The notes under the pieces were generated by a model. The model made no database searches. It worked only from the letters and a program-made list of their open reading frames with translations, and had not been told where the DNA came from. This document shows positions 1 through 5,691 of a stretch of DNA of 18,320 nucleotides, in pieces (position 1 is the stretch's first letter; the number at the start of each line of letters is the position of its first letter). The stretch spans positions 1-18,320 of the forward strand of contig CAZBWV010000078.1 of NCBI GenBank assembly GCA_964495805.1, in the 5' to 3' direction. The position numbers and the translations under genes were made by a program. This DNA is from JALXCH01 sp964495805. Its GTDB lineage: Bacteria; Calditrichota; Calditrichia; RBG-13-44-9.

Positions 1-139
1 ACAAAGCGATTATAGTGATATAATTTATCTTTATGATGCCAATGGCCAGCGCATATACAAAAAAGTTGGCACCAATGCCGCAGAGCACTATATTTTAGAC
101 GGCAACCAGACGGTGGCGGTGTACCGGAACGGTGCGATT

Positions 140-161
140 TCGCGAAGCGATCCCTTTGGGA
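140..161 (+). repeat. 22-nt double-hairpin element, copy A
   Basis: Two back-to-back mini-hairpins: TCGC-GAA-GCGA followed by TCCC-TTT-GGGA, each with a 4-bp stem and a 3-nt loop. The copy sits inside the RHS core between codons for Ile (att) and Lys (aaa). Deleting it joins GAI to KYWNILANG in one frame. The first hairpin contains GCGAAGC, a sequence known to form an exceptionally stable DNA mini-hairpin. No target duplication is evident. Confidence 0.85.
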
Positions 162-304
162 AAATACTGGAACATACTAGCAAACGGCGTAGTGGGGCGC
201 TATGAGCCAGGTAGCGGAAACAAGCTCTTTTATTTGAAAGATCATCTTGGCAGCACGCGTACGGTGGTGGATGCGGCAGGCAATGTAAAGGAAGCGCTGG
301 ATTA

Positions 305-326
305 TGCCAAAGGCATCCCTTCGGGA
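305..326 (-). repeat. 22-nt double-hairpin element, copy B (inverted, diverged stems)
   Basis: On the plus strand it reads TGCC-AAA-GGCA then TCCC-TTC-GGGA. On the minus strand this is TCCC-GAA-GGGA then TGCC-TTT-GGCA, the same architecture as copy A with both loops (GAA, TTT) kept. Both stems are changed, but with paired substitutions. It interrupts the Tyr-Tyr-Pro-Phe-Gly motif of the RHS core. Deletion restores GAT TAT TAC CCA TTC GGT. Confidence 0.8.
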
Positions 327-1148
327 TTACCCATTCGGTTTACTCATGCCCGGGCGCATTTACCAGAGCAGCAGCGAGACGAAGGAGAAGTTTACGGGGA
401 AGGAACGGGATTCAGAAACCGGGTTAGACTATTTTGGGGCGCGCTACTACTGGGCAGCCGGCGGTAGGTGGTGGAGTGTGGACGCAATTGAAGAACTGTC
501 TCCAGATTTATCCTCTTACAATTATGCTTTGAATAATCCAACTAATTTTTACGATTCACAAGGATTATCTGCTCGGGGAGTTATCGATTCGAGTGGCAAT
601 ATAGTTGTTGACGAAAACAGCTTCACTCCAGATAATGTTCCGACTTTGTATGTTTACGATGCGGAAGAAAATCTTGTTGCTGTTTATAATCTCACAGATA
701 TTGAAAACATTAGAATTCTACAACAATTGGATTACATAGCACGGGCCTTGGGGATTTCCGGAGAAAATGTGAGCCATTCATTATATCTTAACCTTACTCC
801 CGCAAGAGATTTCGCTTTAGGAGCATCATGGTTTGTGGTAGGAGGTATAGCAGTTGGAGCTTTATCCTCGGTAGGCATCTCCCTCTCTGAATTGAATACA
901 GGTGCTACTTGGATAAGGGTGAGTTCACAGACCGGATATGCCTGGATTAATATACAAGGACTCCAGGTTCTTGCTAGACTATCTGCTATATCACCCCAAT
1001 TGGTAGAATGGCTTTATAAAACTGCATACCAAGCTGTTACAAATACACCTGGAAAATTTAAACTAATCCGAGAGATACTTCATCAAAAATACTTAGAATT
1101 GAAACAAAGAAAGTAACATAACAACAAATAAACCAGGATTTTCCCAAT

Positions 1149-1439
1149 GTGTTCACTAAAGTCTTAAAAATAATTAAAATGAAATCTCTATTTTATTTTG
1201 TAATAAGTATCATCGCAATAATTTTGCTAATCATCCAGGAAATTATAGGTTATGGAATCCTGGAGCTTTTAATAACAAGGTTTTGGCCCATGATTCTGGG
1301 GGTGGTAATTGGTGTAATATTAATTTGGGATGACTGTTGCTGGATTGGCACTATCATAATAATTGTTAGCATACTAATAGAAATACTATGGGTTAGAAAA
1401 CAATTGAAGAAAAAACATCAGAAAAATGAAAGGATTTAA
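1149..1439 (+). CDS. Small hydrophobic membrane protein, candidate immunity protein
   Basis: A 96-residue protein starting at GTG 1149, or alternatively at ATG 1179 (MKSLFYFVIS), with an AGGA motif upstream of the first start. It has about three hydrophobic segments (roughly residues 14-34, 36-57 and 62-81), then a lysine-rich C-terminus (KQLKKKHQKN) that would lie in the cytoplasm. It follows the RHS variable tail by 32 nt and shares that tail's low GC content. Immunity genes for RHS toxins normally occupy this position, so immunity to a membrane-acting or exported toxin is a reasonable inference. I recognise no family. It overlaps the next reading frame by a few bases if ATG 1426 is used, which suggests co-transcription. 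Confidence 0.55.
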   Translation: MFTKVLKIIKMKSLFYFVISIIAIILLIIQEIIGYGILELLITRFWPMILGVVIGVILIWDDCCWIGTIIIIVSILIEILWVRKQLKKKHQKNERI

Positions 1440-1440
1440 G

Positions 1441-1842
1441 ATGAAGAAATTGATAATTTTTTACCTTATTTTATTATTTTCCTTTTTTCTCTATTCTCAA
1501 GACAATACATCCAAATGTCTAAAATTTAAAACATCTCCAAGTCTTGAGTGGACCAAAAAACGAAATGAAGTCATCTATAAACTTATTTCTCTGGTTCGTG
1601 ACAAAGTAGATTCCGTATATACTTTCCCTGATCAAATAGGGCTTGCCTGTATTAACCGAAATGATACACTGATTTATATTAGAATAGTGAAGGGAAAAGA
1701 AGAGATAAAAACTGAAATTAACTATGAAATCGTGAAACTAAAGACAAAAAATCCTGCCAAATTGAGGATGGAAGAAATTCATAAATTGCATCAAATATAT
1801 GTTGAATTAACACCTCAAGAGTTACTAAAGGGAAAATGGTGA
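1441..1842 (+). CDS. Small exported protein of unknown function in the RHS tail cassette
   Basis: A 133-residue protein, start chosen at ATG 1441 because AAAGGA lies 6 nt upstream; an in-frame ATG at 1426 would add five residues. The N-terminus MKKLIIFYLILLFSFFLYSQ is a clear signal peptide, probably cleaved near the SQ-D junction, so the product is likely periplasmic. The mature part is charged (KTEINYEIVKLKTK, KLRMEEIHKL) and matches no family I know. Base composition is strongly AT-rich, as in the preceding gene and unlike the metabolic genes to the right, consistent with a horizontally acquired RHS tail and immunity cassette. It could be a second immunity protein. The same frame stays open for 35 codons after its TGA stop (to 1950), so the present stop may be a recent truncation. 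Confidence 0.55.
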   Translation: MKKLIIFYLILLFSFFLYSQDNTSKCLKFKTSPSLEWTKKRNEVIYKLISLVRDKVDSVYTFPDQIGLACINRNDTLIYIRIVKGKEEIKTEINYEIVKLKTKNPAKLRMEEIHKLHQIYVELTPQELLKGKW

Positions 1843-1950
1843 TTTTATGAGAAGAAAATCATACCCATAAAATTCAAAAACTTTGAATTTTTGATTATTG
1901 AAGAATATTTGGAGAAAGATATTGATGATGTTATGAAGAATCATTTCTAA
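1843..1950 (+). other. In-frame open extension after the TGA of the preceding gene
   Basis: Directly after TGA 1840-1842 the same frame reads FYEKKIIPIKFKNFEFLIIEEYLEKDIDDVMKNHF in broken-up form: FYEKKIIPIKFKN, then FEFLIIEEYLE, then KDIDDVMKNHF, ending at TAA 1948-1950. Its charged, protein-like composition resembles the upstream gene. It may be the original C-terminus behind a nonsense mutation, or a remnant of another cassette gene. A 10-bp AT stem with a 3-nt loop (1869-1891) lies within it. Confidence 0.25.
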
Positions 1951-2322
1951 ATCTTGCCGGGGAATATTCTTTAACAGTTACTAGTTGAATTGTACCTATA
2001 TTTCCGGCACCCACAAACTACAGAGCGTCACCGATGCGGTAGCCACCACACCGGAAGACTGGGATGCCGTGCATACGCAATTTGCCTATGGTGGCAATGG
2101 CAACGTGGTGGAGATGCTGGAAAACGGGCAACCCGCCATAAGCAGCATCACTTACGACCACCGCAACCTGCCGGTGCGCATTGTAAAAGGTGACGGCACG
2201 GAGATCGTTTACCGCTACAACGCAGGCGGGCAGCGCATTTTAAGCAAGTTGGCAGCCAGACGCCGGAATATTACCTTATGGATGGCGACCAGACGGTGGC
2301 GGTGTACCGGAACGGTGCGATG

Positions 2323-2344
2323 TCGCAAAGCGATCCCTTTGGGA
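2323..2344 (+). repeat. 22-nt double-hairpin element, copy C
   Basis: TCGC-AAA-GCGA followed by TCCC-TTT-GGGA. It differs from copy A only in the first loop base (A instead of G). It lies at the same codon junction as copy A in the paralogous RHS sequence (GCG ATG | AAG TAT TGG). Deletion gives RNGAM-KYWNILANG in one frame. Confidence 0.85.
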
Positions 2345-2416
2345 AAGTATTGGAACATACTGGCCAACGGCGTTGTTGGCAGGCGGGATGCCACGGGGAA
2401 TAAGTTTTATTATTTG

Positions 2417-2438
2417 CCCCAAAGGGGTCGCTTCGCGA
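2417..2438 (-). repeat. 22-nt double-hairpin element, copy D (inverted)
   Basis: Plus strand: CCCC-AAA-GGGG then TCGC-TTC-GCGA; minus strand: TCGC-GAA-GCGA then CCCC-TTT-GGGG. The outer pair of the second stem is C-G instead of the T-A of copy A, a paired substitution. It splits NKFYYL from KVHLDSTRKVV. The equivalent place in the first RHS copy (junction 236/237) is uninterrupted, giving an empty site and an insert length of exactly 22 nt. Confidence 0.85.
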
Positions 2439-2773
2439 AAAGTTCATTTGGACAGCACCCGTAAGGTGGTAAATTCCACCAGCAAGGTGGTGGGGGCGCA
2501 TTTACCAGAGCGGCAGTGAGACGAAGGAGAGGTTTACCGGGAAAGAATGGGATGAGGAAAGAAGCGCTGATCATTTGGGGGCCAGAGCTTACCTTCGGAA
2601 GTAAAATATCAGAAGCTCCCACAGAAGCTTCTTCAAAAATCCTAACAGATTGATTCTCCCAGAAAGCCGAATTCCCTGCCGGAACAGGTTAAAATATCCG
2701 CTTCATTGGAGGAATTTTCTCAAAAGCTATTCTGAAAAACGACTTCCCTCCATAATACAACCCACTTCGAAAT

Positions 2774-2801
2774 AAAAACGGGAGCTTTGGCTCCCGTTTT
2801 T
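2774..2801 (-). terminator. Strong bidirectional intrinsic terminator after citF
   Basis: A 12-bp perfect stem (AAAAACGGGAGC paired with GCTCCCGTTTTT) closes a TTTG loop. A-tract and T-tract flanks make it work on either strand. It starts 30 nt past the citF stop and would end the minus-strand citrate cluster. The rest of the 2605-2830 spacer shows no gene. Confidence 0.9.
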
Positions 2802-2830
2802 CATTTTCCGCAATACCGATAATCTTCAAA

Positions 2831-4393
2831 TTAATCCAGTACCTGCCGAACCACATCGATCACCGTTCCGTCCACCCATTTAATTGCTGCTACCACTTTA
2901 TCCCCTAATTTCGGCTTCTGAGGTTTTCCACCACAAACCTTTTCCGCTTCGGCTTTGAGCTCTTCGATAGAGCGAATAGGCAGGTGTGATCCGGAGAGTT
3001 TTTCAATCAGATCGGTTCGGCGGGGATTAATGGCAATGCCACGTTCGGTCACAATCACATCAATCAGTTCGCCGGGTCCCACCAGTGTGGTTACCTCATC
3101 CACTATAACGGGTATGCGATCGCGGAAAAGCGGAATGGGTAAAATCACTGTTTTGCTATACAGGCAGTTCTGCCACCCACCGATGCCGTGTAACAACCGA
3201 CCATCGCTGTGAGTAACCACATTGGCGTTAAAGTTTACATCCACTTCCGTAGCACCCAGCACCACCACATCCACCATGGAAGCAAAATTCCCCTTTCCGT
3301 GGAAATTGTAACTGGTAAAGGGATTGGTATTCTGATGATTGGGATTTTCGCGCATGGAGCGCACCCCTTCCAGGTCGAATGTTTGCCCGTCCAGAATATA
3401 ATCGGTCAGCCCCTCTTCCAGCATTTCCACCAGATATTTGGTGGAACCGCCACGCACAAAGCGCGCTTTGATTCCATGTTTGCGCATCAAATCCCGTACA
3501 AATACAGCGAATGCCAGGGAGGTTCCACCAGCCCCCGCCTGGAAAGAGAATCCATCCTTCATGATCCCCGCTTCCAGAATAAACCGGGCAGCCATTTCAG
3601 CAATCTTTAACCGGTCGGGGCTCCGGGTCAGTACAGTGGTTCCGGAAACAATTTTAGTGGGATCGCCAATAGAGTCCACCTCCACCACATAATCCACGTA
3701 GTTGCCATGGATTTGCCAGGGGATAACCGGGAACGGTTCCAGATTATCAGTTACCACAATAACTTTGTCGGCATACATGGCGTCCGCTTCGGCAAAGCCA
3801 AGCAAACCACAAGCCGCTTTTCCGCGTACGGCATTGGCATTTCCGAAGGAATCGGCGGTAGGGGCGGCAATAACGGCAATATCGATATGCACTTCTCCAT
3901 CCTGAATCGCCTGCCAGCGTCCGCCATGGGAACGCAGAATTCCCGTGCCACGCATCTTTCCCCGGGAACAATAATCCCCTAACGGCCCGTTCATGCTACC
4001 TTCGATATGATGAATAACGCCGCTCTCCAGATATTGAATAAGATGGGCGTGAATGGGAAATGAAGCGCTGGGGAACCAGCGGATGTCTTTGACTCCCAAT
4101 TCCGCCACCGCATCGAAGACCATGTTAGCCACATAATCGCCATTACGCAGATGGTGATGTGTGGAAATGGTCATTCCGTCCCGCAAACCGGCTTTTTTCA
4201 GAGCTTCTTTGATGCTGGCCACCCGTTTGTCGCCATCCCACGGATAATCGATGCAGGTGGGAATGGGCGGCGCTGCCTTCCGGCCGGTGGGACGGTGCTT
4301 GTTCACACCTTTATAAGGGATATGCCGTTCGCCATTGATGACTTGCGGTACAACGCGTCCGGCTGCATTTTCTACAAATTCGCCATTACTCAT
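2831..4393 (-). CDS. citF: Citrate lyase alpha subunit (citrate:acyl-carrier-protein transferase)
   Basis: CitF exchanges the acetyl group on the acyl carrier protein for citrate, giving citryl-ACP and acetate, in the cytoplasmic citrate lyase complex. The 520-residue protein is of normal CitF length (about 510) and carries typical segments such as DGMTISTHHHLRNGDYV, GSMNGPLGDYCSRGKM, HGGRWQAIQDGEVHIDIAVI, ADKVIVVTDNLEPFP and ERGIAINPRRTDLI. I chose ATG 4393 because GGAGG stands 7 nt upstream; a further in-frame start at 4444 would lie deep inside the previous gene. The chosen start overlaps the end of citDE by 8 nt, suggesting translational coupling. It is the last gene of the cluster. The accessory genes for prosthetic group synthesis and acetylation (citC, citG, citX) are not in this window. 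Confidence 0.93.
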   Translation of the reverse strand: MSNGEFVENAAGRVVPQVINGERHIPYKGVNKHRPTGRKAAPPIPTCIDYPWDGDKRVASIKEALKKAGLRDGMTISTHHHLRNGDYVANMVFDAVAELGVKDIRWFPSASFPIHAHLIQYLESGVIHHIEGSMNGPLGDYCSRGKMRGTGILRSHGGRWQAIQDGEVHIDIAVIAAPTADSFGNANAVRGKAACGLLGFAEADAMYADKVIVVTDNLEPFPVIPWQIHGNYVDYVVEVDSIGDPTKIVSGTTVLTRSPDRLKIAEMAARFILEAGIMKDGFSFQAGAGGTSLAFAVFVRDLMRKHGIKARFVRGGSTKYLVEMLEEGLTDYILDGQTFDLEGVRSMRENPNHQNTNPFTSYNFHGKGNFASMVDVVVLGATEVDVNFNANVVTHSDGRLLHGIGGWQNCLYSKTVILPIPLFRDRIPVIVDEVTTLVGPGELIDVIVTERGIAINPRRTDLIEKLSGSHLPIRSIEELKAEAEKVCGGKPQKPKLGDKVVAAIKWVDGTVIDVVRQVLD

Positions 4394-5603
4394 GATGTTG
4401 CCTCCAGTTTTCGTCCAGGAGATTGCTTTTAATTGCCAGCTCAATGGTCCGGATGGCGCGTTTTACCACCGGCGGGTCAATCATTTTGCTACCCAGTGAC
4501 ACCACTCCCAGCCCTTTCTTTTCGGCTTCTTCGAAAGCCAGCACAATGCGTTTTGCGCGCTCAATTTCCTCCGGAGTGGGAGCAAACGCCTCGTGGATGG
4601 GCTGAATCTGTCGCGGATGAATGCAGCCTTTTCCGTCAAATCCCAGACTTTTGGCTTCCAGTACACTGGCGCGCAAACCTTCCATATCCTGTACATCGGA
4701 AAAGACCGTATCAATCGGTTGAATTCCTGCCGCCCGGGCAGCATTCACAATAACCGAACGGGCATAAAAGCTCTCCCGCCCTTCGTTCGTACGCTGGGCA
4801 CCGATATCGGCGGTGTAATCCTCCAACCCAATGGCCAGCGCCACATTTCGGGAGGAAGCCCGGGCAATGGCATAAGCGTTAAGCACACCCAGTGCGCTTT
4901 CGATGATGGGCATGAAATAAACTTCTCGTGTTTCCTCTACGGTTTGCAGCACTTCTTCCACTTTCCGCTCAATTTCCTGAATTTGTTCAGGTGACTCAAT
5001 TTTGGGCAGTAGCAGCACATCCACTTTGTGGGGGAGCACTTCCTCCAGGTCCTTGAGTCCCAGCGGTAGTTGGTTAATGCGAACCATTCTTTCGCATCCT
5101 TTAAACTCCAGTGCACGCAGCGCATTACGTACCAGAATGCGGGCGTCATCTTTTTTGGTGGGCGCCACGGAATCTTCCAGGTCCAGAATCAACCCATCCG
5201 GTTGATGGATGGCAGCATTGAGCATCAGTTTGGGCTGATCGCCGGGCAGGTAAAGCCGTGAGCGACGAAAACGTTCCCGATCCGGTGGCGGTACCTCTTC
5301 CACATATTCCGGTAAAAACCGCTTTCCCCTGTCCAGCCCTGCTTTTCGTACAGCCGACTCAATCCGCGCCATTAGCACAAACGGTACGGCTCCGGAATCT
5401 TCCAGTACAATATGAGCATGGGAAATTTCGAAAAAATCCATCATTTCCCGTACCAGGCCACGAATGGATTCTCCGTACAGTTTCTCCACTTTACTGGTCA
5501 ATTCTATTTGAATTCCCCCGGAAGAACGTGGCGAAAAGGCTACCCAGCAATCTGAGCGTACCTTTTCCCCTCGATTACCCGCTTCGAAAACAGGTTGTAC
5601 CAT
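4386..5603 (-). CDS. citDE: Fused citrate lyase gamma (acyl carrier) and beta (citryl-ACP lyase) subunits
   Basis: A 405-residue fusion. Residues about 1-90 resemble the CitD acyl carrier (GGIQIELTSKVEKLYGESIR, VLEDSGAVPFVLMARIESAV). After a charged linker, residues about 114-405 form a full CitE: SRLYLPGDQPKLML, DGLILDLEDSVAPTKKDDAR, LLLPKIESPEQI, GLEDYTADIGAQRTNEGR and FDGKGCIHPRQIQPIHEAF. CitE cleaves citryl-ACP to oxaloacetate and acetyl-ACP. The prosthetic-group serine of Klebsiella CitD (Ser14) lies in ESSD; here the nearest motif is VRSDC with Ser17, so the attachment residue is uncertain by one position. In enteric bacteria CitD and CitE are separate proteins, so the fusion is notable. 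The start at ATG 5603 has GGAGAA 5 nt upstream. The 88-nt gap to the aconitase gene fits a shared transcript. Confidence 0.9.
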   Translation of the reverse strand: MVQPVFEAGNRGEKVRSDCWVAFSPRSSGGIQIELTSKVEKLYGESIRGLVREMMDFFEISHAHIVLEDSGAVPFVLMARIESAVRKAGLDRGKRFLPEYVEEVPPPDRERFRRSRLYLPGDQPKLMLNAAIHQPDGLILDLEDSVAPTKKDDARILVRNALRALEFKGCERMVRINQLPLGLKDLEEVLPHKVDVLLLPKIESPEQIQEIERKVEEVLQTVEETREVYFMPIIESALGVLNAYAIARASSRNVALAIGLEDYTADIGAQRTNEGRESFYARSVIVNAARAAGIQPIDTVFSDVQDMEGLRASVLEAKSLGFDGKGCIHPRQIQPIHEAFAPTPEEIERAKRIVLAFEEAEKKGLGVVSLGSKMIDPPVVKRAIRTIELAIKSNLLDENWRQHHE

Positions 5604-5691
5604 ACGCTTCTCCTTTATTGTGGTTTTTCAGGATCTTCCCGGACAATTCCGGAATCATTTTTCGGTACCCGAAGACCGGGCATCCGGCAAC

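Larger units (their letters stand above)
1..1116 (+). pseudogene. RHS-repeat protein, 3' part with polymorphic C-terminal tail, frame broken by two 22-nt insertions
   Basis: This is the 3' end of an rhs/YD-repeat gene whose 5' part lies outside the window. Frame 2 (from base 2) reads YLYDANGQRIYKKVG and DGNQTVAVYRNGAI up to base 139. Frame 3 then reads KYWNILANGVVGRYEPG, YLKDHLGSTRTVVD and EALDY. Frame 1 (from about 327) reads YPFGLLMPGR, FTGKERDSETGLDYFGARYY and YNYALNNPTNFYDSQG, the usual RHS core. The two frame changes fall exactly at 22-nt inserts (140-161 and 305-326); without them a single frame gives GAI-KYWNILANG and ALDY-YPFG. After the core (from about 568) comes a roughly 180-residue AT-rich tail with one hydrophobic stretch (FVVGGIAVGALSSVGI). 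I do not recognise this tail; its position is that of the variable toxin domain. As it stands, the upstream frame stops at a TGA shortly after the first insert, so tail and core are uncoupled unless the inserts are bypassed. Confidence 0.85.
1988..2604 (+). pseudogene. Second, degenerate RHS core fragment (orphan-like copy)
   Basis: RHS homology resumes abruptly at about 1988 with TYISGTHKLQSVTDAV, then YGGNGNVVEMLENG, YDHRNLPVRIVKGDG, YRYNAGGQRI, DGDQTVAVYRNGAM, KYWNILANGVVGR and NKFYYL, parallel to the first copy at 1-470. It has a one-base deletion at about 2244-2250 relative to copy 1 and two 22-nt inserts (2323-2344, 2417-2438). Near 2495 a deletion removes the segment that encodes DYYPFGLLMP in copy 1. 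It ends as GRIYQSGSETKERFTGKEWDEE and RSADHLGARAYLRK, stopping at TAA 2602-2604 without the rest of the core or any variable tail. Such tail-adjacent RHS fragments downstream of a full rhs gene are known as orphan modules that can recombine with the main gene. This one is too damaged to encode a normal product. Confidence 0.8.

Noticed and set aside
1869..1891. AT-rich 10-bp stem with a 3-nt loop, considered as terminator of the small-gene cassette
   Set aside because: The stem has only two GC pairs and lies inside an open frame, and no proper T-tract follows. It is too weak to call.
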